Shown piece by piece: positions 24,470 through 36,390 of a stretch of 64,000 nucleotides of DNA. The stretch spans positions 7,055,295 to 7,119,294 of the forward strand of contig NC_086354.1 in assembly GCF_036324505.1 (NCBI RefSeq). The letters are read 5' to 3'. The notes beneath the pieces were generated by a model, which worked only from the letters and a program-made list of their open reading frames with translations, searched no databases and had not been told where the DNA came from. Each line of letters begins with the position of its first letter. The first letter of the stretch is position 1. A program made the translations under genes and the position numbers. Origin of the DNA: Eleginops maclovinus. Taxonomy: Eukaryota > Chordata > Actinopteri > Perciformes > Eleginopidae.

Positions 24470-26976
24470 ACAGTTTGCGTGTGTGTGTTTTATATATTAC
24501 AGCAAACACACATTATTTCATCGAAAGATTCCAAATACATTTGATACAGAAGTCATTTGTATGACAGAAGCTTTTCATTTCAAATCAAAGAGCAGCCAAA
24601 ATGGGCCCTGGACTGCTATGAACTGTTTGAAAGAGGTTAAATGAGCCTGTTTTTTGTTTCCCTGCAGTTTGTAATTTCAAGTTGGACAATTAATAAGGAA
24701 CATATTGCACTCAATAAATAATATGTCACTTCAGTAAGAAAAAACATTTGTCAAATGTGATGTTGCAAACTCTGTAGGTTATCTTTTCTTGGGACAAGCT
24801 GTACATCCAGTGCAGACATGAACACCCTGGTGTCTCTATTAAAAAGCTTGAATATCATAAGAAAAACGGCCAATATCTTGATCGTGATGTCTTAATTATT
24901 AACATGAGTCTCGACAGGCTCAATCATATTCTTTAAACAGGCTGGGATAACTGCCAACCCGTACACAAAATGATTGCTGCCATCATGCAGTTCAACCCAG
25001 ATTATTACTATCTGAACAAATGTCGTCAAACGAGAGCCTGAAATGACACCTCCAAGCTCCTTAAGTCAGGGATAAAAAACTCTCCATTTTGTCTTCTGGC
25101 TTCAAGGCAGTAAAGCGTTGAATGGAGCAAGTCAAGGCGAAGAGTGGAATCACTTTAACGCTTTTGTTTCTCCGACTCTGAGATGATCAAGGCTTTAATC
25201 AAAATGCTTTTCTTGCTAAAACTGGTAATAGTCTGTTGGATGGTGTTTGTTTCTGTGGTGAGTTTTCAGGAAGGTGCACGCCAAAGTGACATATAGAGCG
25301 CTTTTCTTGTATGGCTGAGGTAATGGTCCCATTCTCAGGGTCGTAGCTTACATAAAGAGATTTGAAAAGGGCAAAGAATGTATTGAACCTCAGGCTGAGG
25401 TTGCATCAGTTGGAATTATGTAATGTTTTGCTTAGTGAGGCCTAGTTATATGATGAGCAGATTATGTGTGCTTAAGGAAATCTGCAGCAATAGGCCACGT
25501 CCAATCCAGATGCGATGACTTCATGTCTCAGTGTCGCCGTAACCTTTTTCTGTCAGAAGCTTCAGTTTCAACACAAAGACTGCCATGTGTAATCAGATAA
25601 TGCACAGATTAGCGAGGTAAACATCGAGTGATTTGTCTAATTCATTTCTAGTAACCTGTTCCTACTTCAAAAGCATTGATGGAGCAGTCGGCCAGAGTGT
25701 GAGAGTCTCAGCTCATCTGGTCATGTTTTGAGAAAGAATGCAACCAAAGATGTTTGATATCAGGCTGTTGTTTCTCATAACTTCAGATGAACTGATGCAT
25801 GAAGTCTTGACTGAATAACACAGTAAATGTAGTTTGTACTTTCAAACCGAAGTGTCATGGTTCTCAGAGAATGAATCTTAATGACTCTGATGAGCCCCTT
25901 ACTTTTTTCCTAGCGGCAACCTCTGTGTCTGAAAAGTTAAGCCAATACGGAGGTGACTTAAACCTGAATTCTCTTTTACTGTATCTCCAGCAAGGGGCGA
26001 CTCCCCTCCAATCCTTATTGTAAAAATAAGTCTGATTGTATAGAAGTCTATGATGAAATGACCCTGCTTCTACCTTGATTTATTAGCTCAGTAAACATTG
26101 ACCTAATGAGTTTATTTTCAGAAACACTAGTTTAAAGTAGTTTTTAATACAGTATCATTTAAATTGGTTCAATTCAGAATAAGAGGAGGATAAAACAGGT
26201 TTGCTGAAGAGCGTGGATGCTTTGGGATTGACAGATCGCCACCACATTGTTGCCCGTTCTGTCCGTTTTCCAAGTTTTTTGTCTTACGACTGCAGCGCTT
26301 TGAGAGGTTTTGTTTTAATTTTCAAGTTTATTTTTACATTTTTGTCGTCTAGAAAATGATTTAGCATTTGGTTGTACTTTACTTCTTTCCCGGTACTAAG
26401 ATATTAGTTACTGGGATTTACTCGAATGTCATCTACATAAGTCTTTCCAAAATACGTCACAGGTGAGAGCTTGCTTCACCTTTGTGTACCTTTTCCTGTG
26501 TATAAATGAAATCATTTGTGAATTCTAAATAGGGTTGAGCTCCAGCTTCTGCAAAAACGATTCTAACTTAATGGCAAAACTAAAGCATTTCCAAACCGTA
26601 ATGATTATAAATCCATTTCCTATCTACAGTCTATTGTTTTGAGTAAAATATTCCAAAAACTCCCATGAATTGTTATTAGTTTTATGATCTCTTTACGTTT
26701 CATAGCGCCACCTGGTTTCTGACTAATTACCTGGTTGATTACTTAATAGGCAAATATGTGTAACATGGTTGCGTAACAAACAGTAATTAATAGTGGATTC
26801 AGCATTCTTTTGTGACTTGCATTTGACGTAACATAACAATTGTTTGCTAACACTGTTTAAACCCAAAATCATTTTTTATGCAAGCATTTATCTTATAGCA
26901 CTGGTGTACAACTCACCTGAGAGAGATTATCTATCTCTCCAAGCAGGTCACTAAACATGGCGTCTATGTTGTCCAT
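16136..26976 (-). CDS. apbb1ip: RIAM (APBB1IP), Rap1-GTP interacting adaptor, short-tailed form
   Basis: RIAM binds active Rap1 and recruits talin to integrins and Ena/VASP proteins to the membrane. Twelve minus-strand exons: 26917-26976, 24235-24322, 22769-22980, 22607-22678, 22364-22523, 22149-22270, 21983-22057, 21162-21305, 19549-19659, 17634-17732, 17439-17508, 16136-16260. Phases join throughout, giving 445 residues. Seen: an amphipathic talin-binding helix (residues 1-22, NIDAMFSDLLGEIDNLSQ), a basic helical linker (KIKLALEKLKEAKVRK), an RA domain (about 145-235, with FEKTHCDCSVDW), a PH domain (about 275-385, GTLYLKEDGKKVWKPRYF to LWVNSIRIAK), and a tail ending PPPDFIPPPPPGHTQV. The start ATG lies directly at an acceptor (ttctcag/ATG), so a further 5' exon could add residues or be purely untranslated. 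The HCDC and DNIDAMFS motifs favour APBB1IP over its paralogue RAPH1. The human protein is about 666 residues; the missing part is the proline-rich tail. Confidence 0.93.
16690..16900. repeat. Interspersed repeat-like segment
   Basis: Purine-rich sequence (acacaggtgg, caggacggggcagacgatca, aaaggcggga) of a type seen repeatedly in fish genomes. It lies in the last apbb1ip intron. No boundaries or terminal repeats were found, so this is tentative. Confidence 0.3.
19204..19289. repeat. (CT)n/(CTTT)n pyrimidine microsatellite
   Basis: 86 bp of compound CT and CTTT repeats in an apbb1ip intron. A short CA repeat lies just upstream at 19126-19157. Confidence 0.95.
19660..21161 (-). other. apbb1ip intron between the two PH-domain exons
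   Basis: 1.5 kb without exon signals. It contains a long pyrimidine-rich stretch (about 20,110-20,380) whose open frames have no recognisable protein features. Confidence 0.6.
23290..23780. repeat. Degenerate TTATG/TTACG pentamer array with inverted centre
   Basis: From about 23,300 to 23,490 the plus strand reads GTTATGTTACG-type pentamers. From about 23,500 to 23,690 it reads the complementary CGTAACATAACG type, including repeated 15-mers of the form CGTAACTTAAAGTAG. It then returns to TTATGTTAC until about 23,780. It lies in an apbb1ip intron. Confidence 0.9.
24383..24463. repeat. (AC)40 microsatellite
   Basis: About 80 bp of pure AC in an apbb1ip intron, just upstream (in gene orientation) of the exon at 24235-24322. 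Confidence 0.99.
24464..26916 (-). other. First coding intron of apbb1ip
   Basis: 2.5 kb between the first two coding exons. No additional exon, RNA gene or clear repeat was recognised. Confidence 0.5.
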
Positions 26977-28719
26977 CTGAGAAGGAAGAAGAAGACATTT
27001 TAGCATGAATACAAAAATCAAACATAATGTAGAAAGTTTATTAGGTGAGACCACACTAGCAGCAACAGGAACTGAAGAATGTGGGATCATTTCAGTTCAC
27101 TTTGAATTCAGTTTCCAGTGGTGCCAGTTCTTGAAAGATTGTCGTGCAATAAATGGAAAACTTGATGTATAAACCTTATTGCGTAATGCCACCAACTTCT
27201 CCATAACAACATTTTTTGCGGGAGAAAAACAAACACTTTTAGACGCATTCATGCCCCTGCACATATACATTTTGGATGTGTCTGTCACAGCTGTTGAAAC
27301 AAATGACCAATATGCAAAAAAACAGCTTAATCCTTCCACATAAATAACTAGAAATGTGATCTTTGTTCTTCGTAACCATCACAGCAGTGCGATGTCATGG
27401 CCGTTTCCCCCAAAAGTGACAAATCATTGTTTGTGTGAGTTGGTTAAACTGGTTTCCGTGTTTTCGTGGCCGTTAAGTCTGAACATGTTGTTTTTATCAA
27501 CATCTGGCAAAATCAATGAGCATCACCTCGAGCAACGAAGGTCTTGAATACAGTGCTATATTTGCCAAAATATGTCACAAATGGAGAAAACAAACCCCAC
27601 TAAAGATGATTCTAACCTTCTCTGCATTATTTGGGTTCACATTCCGCTTACAGGACATACAGTTGAGAAATAATGGCAACTAACCTTCAAATTAAAACTG
27701 ATTTACTGGTTACCCCTCATCCTATTTTGCTTCTTTTTTTTTAAACAAACATCTTAATATGACTCTTCACTTGAGATTTATCTTAAAATAAAAGATGATT
27801 ATCACAGAAAAATATGTACATCATATTGCAGCTGAAATACAAATACATCACACTTTTTGAATTCATAATTGATTATTTTAGAAGAAAAGTGAAGGGCTTT
27901 ATTGAGATCAAAGATTGTCTCTAGCCAATACAATGTAGAACTCAGCGTCTGGGTTTGTCCATATGGAGGCGGCACTTTGTCAGCTTTAGGGTCAAAAATA
28001 CATTTTGCATGTGCAGTGGCTTAAAAAGTTAACCGGAGAATGAGCTCATTGCTTCTTGCCCAGCCTTTGAGACTGTTGCTATCAAATACCACTACAAATA
28101 CATCATAAAGCCATAGAAACAAGAAACCTTGCATATAAACAAAGGAAACAACTCATTTAGAGGCAGTATTAGTGGTAAGGTTTACACACAGCTAATATGC
28201 TCACCTGCTTCTTGTCGGCATTTTAGAGGTGTACAAATAATAAGCAGAATACCTGGAAGTACACACTTGGACATTTAAACTGATATATATTATACTTTTA
28301 TGTTAATTATAAAACGTAATTTGTATACGTATGTGTAATGCGAGTTGTGTTTGTATTGTACCACTTGATAGAACCTACTGTATCTACTACTTCGTTTTTA
28401 CATTTCTATCCCTGCATTTCATTTAGTTGTTTTGTTATATTCCTTAAATCTGAAATTCATTAACCATGGTCCTCTTGTGTTCAGTTCCTGCTCAGCGGGT
28501 GCTGGAAAAGGCTCCAACTCCATGTGACCAAAAATAGAACAAAATACATATTTAAGCAGGCGTATGTGTTAAGTTCAGTGAAGCCATCGGAAAAAAATGT
28601 TGTAGTTTCCGTGGGTTAAGAGGAGATCTTCATACAGTATTTTCCCTAGGATGAAACTTGCCTTTGTATTCATTGCCTTCATTAGTAGGATGAGTTAGGC
28701 TCCCATAAGAAAGTGAGAG

Positions 28720-28741
28720 TGGTTAGGGTTAGGGTTAGGGT
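28720..28741 (+). repeat. Short interstitial telomere-like repeat
   Basis: Reads ggttagggttagggttaggg, three TTAGGG units, in the non-coding region upstream of apbb1ip. Confidence 0.8.
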
Positions 28742-30589
28742 AGGAATATCACAAAGAGATAATGGTATGTCATGTCGGGCTATCCATACACATCCACATA
28801 GGGAGCATGTCTTCTCACTACTATTTCGGACATCCATGTTTCCACAGTAGCCTATAACAACAAACCAGATATTGGTTCTGGGGAAGGCCTTTTCCATTTT
28901 TAGGTTACTTAGAGGCTACCCAAGTATCTCTCTGGGGGCTTTTTCCACAAACATCCAATATTCCCTGTCCTTTTTAGCTCTGTTTTGCATTTTACCGCTG
29001 TAAAAGATCTTTTTAACTAGCTTATTAGAAACATTCAAATTAACATGGTTTTGATTGGAAAGGAAGGGTATAAAAAGTCAAATCTAAAAAGTAAAAAAGC
29101 AATCTTACAGTTCTGGTGTGATACTGTTGTGGTAGAGCAGGATATATCGGCTCAGAAAGAGTGAATACATTCTCCGAAGTGAAATTCTAAATATGGGACG
29201 GGCAAAGCAGACATCTGTTTGGCATTGTTTAACTTTACGCTGATATATTTTACACATTAAAGCTGCAGGCCGTGGTATGCAAAGTGCATATTCTGACCTG
29301 TATATGTTAAGTCATCTGTTGTGTGATGTATATAAATTCAGCGCTCTTTATCGCTTTAGGTACCACTTGTTCTTCTTCCTATGTGTATACACATGCAGAC
29401 TAATGTGCATACACAAAAACAGAAATACATACAGTCTTGCCTGTGCTGTTTAGTCTCATTCTGTGTTTATGTTAAACGGTAAACAAAACGTCCATTAAAC
29501 TGTGATGAGGTAAAGGGGAAGTAGTAGGGTTAAGTATTGCTTCCATATGAAAGTGAAATTTGTTAATCAAGAAAGTGAACTTTGTTGCCTCTCAGGACTT
29601 CTGCCTCACATATTTGAAGGTCAACTTCTGTAACTCTTTTCTCATTCTTATGAATATCTAATTACTTATGACCCCGAGCATTTGCCCATCAAAGCATGCG
29701 TTACAAAACCACATTTGTTTATGAATACCATGCTTCCATAGGCCATGTCAAATTGTTGCTGCCATCTCCCACTGTGGTCTCACACATCAACAAATCGAGG
29801 AGACGCCAGCAGACAGACAGGCAGGCAAACAGGCAGAGGGACCAAGCCTGAGTACAAAAGGCTTTTTATTAAGACTTATATGCATGAAAGGAATCTGAAA
29901 GCATTTCCTGCAGACACTTAACCAGCATGTTTGGTATTTTCCTGTGGTTGACAGCTTCTTACTGTTCTCTAATTAGATGCATAACCGTCCTTTGGCGACT
30001 TTGAGGAGACATGTGTTTGTCCTAAACAAAGCGGATTTCGCTGCTCAACTATTTAAATGTTACAGGAAGGATCACAAGGGAAAAAGATTCACACATTCTT
30101 GATTAAGCGCCTTATATTGGTTTATCAAAATGTTGGAAAGGGCCACTGTATAGCTCCATTTGAAGAACTGGCGGCTCATGGGAGGAACGGGGTTCGAATC
30201 TGGCCTGGCACCATTTGCCGCATGTCTGTTTCCCTGTTTCAGTTTTGTCTCTTCAAAGGCATTGGCTGCCCCAAAATATCTTCACTAAAAAGATGGAAAA
30301 TGTCCATCCCGTTTTCTCAAACTCTAAGTTTGAGGTCATAAAAAGTCTTGTTTTGTCAGTCCCAAACCCCGAAATATAAAAAAAATATAATATGAAACAA
30401 ACAAAGCAGCAAATTTGAGAGGCTGAATTGAAAATAGCATTTTTAATTTTAACAAAAATACATAGATCATCAAGGTAGTTATTGATTATTTTCCTGTCAG
30501 ATGTTGCATTAACTGATTAATATTTAATTTATTTATTATGAAGTTCCCCATAAAGAAAGATATTCACTTTCATTTAAAGTTCTTACCTT

Positions 30590-30645
30590 TTCAGTCTCCT
30601 TCTCACATAGGAGCATCATGAAGTGTGTTTAGTTGCCTAAACAGC
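30590..30645 (-). other. Possible non-coding first exon of apbb1ip
   Basis: On the minus strand a donor-like AAAAG/GTAAGAAC occurs near 30587, after sequence without a reading frame and about 3.6 kb upstream of the first coding exon. Since that coding exon starts with an acceptor, an upstream untranslated exon must exist. This is a candidate only. Confidence 0.2.
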
Positions 30646-31958
30646 CAGGGGTCAGTCTATAGGGAACCACATGACCACGTGACGTTGCAAGCACTGCCTC
30701 GACAGATACCTGCCACACTTCCTGTGAAATAAGGAAGTAGGCTAATTTGCATTTCTGGTGAAGCAGAGTGAGGTTTACTTTTCTAATTATATTTATGTAC
30801 TTTTGTGGTAGTCACCATGATGTACTTGACTCTTTTCTTCTTTTCTCACAGCCCTACACCGTAATAGTAGAGCAGTAGCATGATTGATTAACGTCTCTTT
30901 CTCTTTGTCTTTTTCCACGTGTCAGTAGGGGAAGAAGTAAACCTCTGTGTGAACTTTAGGGAGTTTGGTGATATCAGCAAACCTCCTGCCTGGCTATTAA
31001 GGTTAAAACTTTTTATTTGGCTGAGGTTTTTAAAAAGAAATTGAATATAAATCTGTTCTTGCACTAAATTATGATTGTCCTGTTTCTAAAAAGTGTTATC
31101 ACTTTTCTTTTTATCACCTATATTATATAGCTCTTTTAGAAAAAACCTTAACATCTTTAGTACCTCTTTATCTCACCTTGTGTTTCTTTCATATCTTGCC
31201 TAAAATGCCGTTTTATGTAATACACAAGCCCTTTGCATTGCAATGATGTTGTGAGGGGCTATCATAATAAACCAGCCTTGGTTTAATGAGCTCTAATCAA
31301 TCAGCTTAACGGGAAACACCTGTGTGAGAAACCATGGTTGCCGTGAGGTAATGCAGCATGTAATGGCCTTCTGAACAACAACATTACGGTTAAATACGGT
31401 TTTAATTTGTTCTTTGGAGAAACTAAAGGTCACAACAAAGTAGTAGCAAGAGGAACAGGAAGACCGTTTTCAAACCAGACCTTTTGTGTTGCGAAGTAAT
31501 GCTAAATTACGGGAACCAGGATGGTGCTCTCAAACGCTGAGAAAGTCTCAACGCAACTTTAGCTACGGAACGTTTATGAGACCATCTGCGGTTGTGGTTG
31601 TTTTGGTTAACACAGCACAATACAAATGAAAGTTATACATGTGGAGTTTTACTCGCTATTTAAGTAACGTAGCACTATAGGCTACTGGTGTGGAAAAACC
31701 CCATTATTTTTGTTGGAGTTATGGTTAGTTGTAAGTTGAGTTTTGTTACCGCAAATGATCATTGCTAGGTAGCCAGCAGCATGCTGTGTGCGTGTCTTTT
31801 GTTCTCTGTAATATACATACCGCTATAACGTACTAGTGTCAAAGAAGTGCCACCGTTCATTTTATCAGGATAACTGAGCTGCATTTGCTGCCACTAACTG
31901 TTATGTTGCTAGCTGGCAAGAGTGCTAATCGTCATTTCCAGTAAAGGCACAGCAGCCG

Positions 31959-31978
31959 TCCCCTACGAAACAAAACTA
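31959..31978 (+). repeat. Left terminal inverted repeat of the transposon
   Basis: Pairs with 40121-40140 in inverted orientation; 17 of 20 positions agree. It is followed at once by the subterminal units ATATTGCAATAC and ATATTGCAATAC. Confidence 0.75.
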
Positions 31979-32353
31979 TATTGCAATACTAGAACTTATA
32001 TTGCAATACATTAGAAAATATATCTCAATATATGACAACAATCCTCATATATTTGAAGATATATAGCAATATATGGATTGAAAACCTATTGATTTATATA
32101 TTTTAAAATACATTGCTGTGCAAACAAAACTGTTACATTATTGCATGTATGTTTATTGAAAAAGTATTTTTTACGAGTTAAACAAGCACCAAATCACATT
32201 TTGCAAATCATTTTTGCATGATATTCATTATATTTAACATTAGCCATATGAATGGACCGCATATGGTTATAGCTACTGTATAAAAAATGGCAGCAACAAA
32301 TACATTTTTTTTATTTGAGTCCACCTTTTATTCCCCCACATGACATTTCATCC

Positions 32354-34781
32354 TCAACATGACATTTCAATCCTCCACACTGGAACGTGAGGTATACATG
32401 CATAAAGGTTGGCATAATGTGGCAGATCAACTACCATACATTTCCTGTTGAATTTCATCACATCAAAAACCTGTTTCCTGCCCTGTAACACTCTTTTCAA
32501 GCCCACAACATTTTCTAAATGTAGCACCGAACTGTGTGATTTGTCAAACTGTCTTCCAACAGCAAAACATTTTCTGATATCAAGTCTCTGTACCACAATG
32601 TAATAATACACAGTGATTATGTGTCCACTTTCAGCTGTTCCTTTTCATTACTCTAGTGAACTGCTCTGAGTAATACAGTTCTCCTTTGACTAAAGTTCTA
32701 CTGAATATTTTCACAACTGTATCTGTGGTGACTGAAAGTTGACAGTCTCTCATAGCCAGTATCTCTTCGTTAGTATGTTTTCGTACATAGTGTAAACCAA
32801 GGGTCACAACTTGATCTGCTACTCTTTCAAACTGTTTCAGCTTTTTCACACCAGTCAAGTTGTTATACAGCTGTATACATCTAGGCACAGCATTTCTCAG
32901 TGCATTGTTTTTCAAAAGAGGCAACACTTGTCTATATGTGAATTGTTTCATTATTTGTAAGGGAACACACTGGGTGCCATGAAACATCTTCAGTATTTTC
33001 CCATTAAAAGACTCAAAAATATATCCTGAATGTGCCCACAAAGGTCCCCAATTTCTCACAGAGTCTGGCAAATGAAGACATAAATGTACGTTAAATGACA
33101 CATTTTCCTTTCCGTACAGTGTTTCAAACTGTTTGACAAACTCAACAACCAGTTTTTCACATCTTTGTAACCCCTCTGATGTGACAGTGTCCTTACACAG
33201 CAAGAACATGAAGGTGACAGATAGGTGCTGGTAGAATGCATTGGGTAGTTTTCCCTTTAGCACAAAGATGCTATAAAAAAGTAACCAGTTCTGCCATTCA
33301 CTAGCTTTCCAAGACTTCCTTTGCTGAAAAGAGCGGGGCACTCTTGTGATATTGCAAGGTGGTTTAATTCTCCAGAGTTGTTGGTCGAGCTCAGGAACAC
33401 GTTTACCGATATAGTATGGCTCCTCATGGTGTTCACTATCCAGCCACATGTTTGTCATTTGCCGAACAACTCCAAGATGTACATTATGCATATGGTCAGG
33501 AGGCATTCCAGATATGATATCAAAGTGTGGGATGTTGACAAGACATGTGGGCCCTTTACTGCCTCTCACAGACTGTGTGGTACGCAAGGCCTCCCTTGCG
33601 TCAGTTAGAGTTGAAGCATGATCCCTTTTTGGAACATCTTTGTATGGATAACCCCTAACAGTTCCATTTCCCTTTGGAATTTGTTCACCTGGATGTAGGC
33701 AGAGGCTGCACCCATAATGACCATTACATTGGGTCATGTTTTGCAGAATAGGTCTGGCAACTGTATCACACATCATAACAGCTGCTATCACTCTACAATG
33801 AATTACAATGTTGTTTCCGTGTAACTTGAAGCCAACAGTTGATAATGACTGACACTCTTGTGTGAATGGCTTTAAAAATGTATTAACATTTGTTTTTTAG
33901 TACCAAACCATAGGCCAAAACGTAAAACATTCTCTTTACGGAGATGATAAGGAAGCTCGTTTACCATTCCTTGTAATGGCCAAATTCCATACTGGATGAT
34001 TTGAATACTGGAACTCCATCACAATTTAATGTTAAGGAGAATGCATGAGGACTATCTAGTGGGCCACCATCTTTGCTCAGATTATGATACATATGATACA
34101 ACATATATGATCATAATTTTCTGAATTACATTTGCCATTTCCTGACTTAAGACAACATGCAATATCTTCTCTTTGAAGAAGATGTTCCAGTTGTGTTTGG
34201 ATGGGTAAGTACAGGAAGAAATTTCCATTCTTCAATGAGCTGTTTCTATCCCATGTAGAGTTACATACAGAACACTTCCCATCAGTGTCTTGGTCCCCGA
34301 TGTAATATTCGCAGTTGGGACAATATATGTGACATTCTAGGTTACCTTGTATTGGTTTAAGCTCTTTTAAGAATAGATGCTTTGAAGTTAGTACATTTTC
34401 TGGACAGTGGATATTAATCAAATCTAAAAGATCAGACAGGGCCACCGCATTAAGTGAGTGTCTGAAAGCATATGAAAGTATAAGTAAAAAACTCTGAGCT
34501 TTGGTTAGTTGTGAGCCTGTGTAAAGTGGCTCATAATTTACTGGAGGAAACCTTTCATTATCACCTACTCCCAAATGTGTTTCTTCATTTACTGACTTAT
34601 CAGTGCTGTCTTCCATGGGAAATTCTTCTCCACTACCATTGGATTCAGAGTCAGTAAAAGACTGCCATAGTGGTTCAAACACACCAAAACCAACACTGTC
34701 CTCAAAACTGAAGATTGATGACTCTGTTGTGTGGCTCAAATTTGGTGGTAGTTGATCGGATTCAGGGTCTGCATGCAGGCT
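32354..34781 (-). pseudogene. CACTA/EnSpm-like (Transposase_21-type) transposase, frameshifted
   Basis: Minus-strand remnant of the element's transposase. An exon opening at 34781 (acceptor cccgttacag) gives an acidic N-terminus and a Cys-rich zinc-finger-like part (CHIYCPNCEYYIG, then CSVC). It runs on to FSLTLNCDGVPVF near 33,990, IWPLQGMVNELPYHLRKENV near 33,950 and the long frame 33791-32631. That frame has CNGHYGCSLCLHPGEQ and MPPDHMHNVHLGVVRQM, the D..H...LGV signature of CACTA-like transposases. The segments lie in different frames: I infer breaks near 34,085, 33,980 and 33,880, and again near 32,640, where the tail resumes as 32611-32354. Some of these could be hidden introns, but most look like frameshifts, so this copy is probably inactive. 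Confidence 0.75.
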
Positions 34782-34801
34782 CTGTAACGGGAAAATACAG
34801 T

Positions 34802-35303
34802 TAAAGGTGCACTCTGCATTCCTGCATGGTTTCAGGGTGATTTTATTTTTGTCTCAAATCGTAGGCATCGCCCCTTGATCCGCTAGCTGCCTGCCCCCTG
34901 AATACACTGTGAAAAAACGCGGTGTAACACAGGTGTCACAAATGGCAAACAAACACTAGGGGCACAGGCTGTGCCCCAAAACATAACAAACCACATTCCA
35001 GCCAATCAACGACAATATGGTTGGGGGAGTGGGTGGGGGTTAGTGCATGTTCACATATAAGCGGGCAGTGAGCAGAGTTGATAGAGTAGCATTAGTATCC
35101 GACAGTAGATAGCTGGACGGCACCATGAACTTGGTTTGTTATGTTTTGGGGCACTGTGCCCCTAGTGTTTGTTAGCCGTTTGTGATGCCAGTGTTGTCTC
35201 CAGAGACCGCACTTTTTCACAGTGTATTCAGGGGGCAGGCAGCTAGCTGATCAAGGGGAGATGCCTACACTGAAACCATGCAGGAATGCACAGTGCACCT
35301 TTA
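34802..35303. mobile_element. Palindromic MITE nested in the transposon
   Basis: Two arms of about 185-190 bp are inverted copies. The left arm starts TAAAGGTGCACTCTGCATTC and the right arm ends GAATGCACAGTGCACCTTTA. Shared inner blocks include CTGCCTGCCCCCTGAATACA and AACACTAGGGGCACAG. The central 130 bp is unique. TA at both borders suggests a TA target duplication. It is not present inside any exon. Confidence 0.8.
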
Positions 35304-35504
35304 CGTCCAAGGTTTAGTTCACAAACATAAGCACTAGGAAATGTGCATAAAATCAAGATTTCACAAAAATATTAATGATGTGGCAATGTTGTATACAGGG
35401 TAAAAAAAGGCTTAGGTTAATTAAAAACAAAAAGCAAGAAAAAAAAACTAGGAAAGCAAGTCTTTAAGGTTTGAAGACACGAAAATCATATGTGAGATCA
35501 TTGC

Positions 35505-36290
35505 CCTGTTAAAATTACTTACTACTGTAATGTGCATTTTCAGATCTGTTGTCAGAGGAATCCTGATCCAGGTTCTGAGGTGTACGAATAAAGAAGTCTT
35601 AGAGGAAGTGCTGTCAGTGAAATAGTCAAACACAGAAAACAGCAGATTAGTAGTAGTAGTAGTAGTAGTAGTTATTAGATTACTTACAGTAATTCCACCA
35701 TCATCATGAGAGGAATCCTGATCCAGGTTCTGCTGTGTAAGAATAGGGAACAGTTTTAGACAAAGTGTATGCATGGCTGATCATTTTGACTCTGTTTTTA
35801 TGTTAGATATAAATTATAATTATTCAACAATCTTTCGCAATAAAAGGGGCTCCAAGGGACTCCCTTACAAGAGGAGGAAGGGAAATGTTCAATGCCAAAT
35901 GTCAGCAAAGTGAATGGAACAGTTTAAGATAATATTCCATTCAACCACTATAAACCTGTCCAAAGTAAATTATACTTACTGTATTGTCATCACGTTCATG
36001 TGCATCTTCAGATCTGTTGTCAGAGGAATCCTGATCCAGGCTCTGCTGTGCAAGAATAGAGAAGTCTTAGAGGAAGTACTGACAGGCATAGTCAAACACA
36101 AACCAGTAGATTAGTAGTAGTAGTAGTAGTAGTTAGTAGATTACTTACAGTAATTCCACCATCATCATGTGTGTCTTCCGAGCCACCGTCAGAGTCGTGG
36201 TCAGAGGAATCCTGATCCAGGTTCTGCTGTGTAAGAATAGAGAACAGTTTTAGACAAAGCATGTGTACATGGCTATATTATATTCTGCTG
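35505..36290 (-). repeat. Tandem duplication of a two-mini-exon unit, 5' part of the transposase gene
   Basis: A unit of about 280-320 bp at 35,511-35,790 recurs at 35,976-36,285, about 465 bp away. Each copy holds two minus-strand exon-like blocks with splice signals, encoding acidic LDQDSSDN / LDQDSSHDD type peptides, and a (TAG)n/(CTA)n tract. They probably encode the acidic N-terminus of the transposase, upstream of the exon at 34781. Confidence 0.65.
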
Positions 36291-36390
36291 TTGTATGTTT
36301 AATATGCACTCTAATTAGGCTGTAATTCAATTTTAGCAAGGTGAACAAGCTACTCCGAGTCTGTGAGGGCCTCAGCGGTGAGAGGAGAAA

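Larger units (their letters stand above)
26977..31958. other. Non-coding stretch upstream of apbb1ip
   Basis: About 5 kb with no convincing coding exon. It holds three telomere-like TTAGGG units at 28721-28741 and a candidate untranslated exon near 30,600. The apbb1ip promoter and 5' UTR should lie here but cannot be placed. Confidence 0.5.

Noticed and set aside
28720..28741. Telomere-like TTAGGG units as a chromosome-fusion scar
   Set aside because: Only three units; short runs like this occur by chance or as microsatellites.
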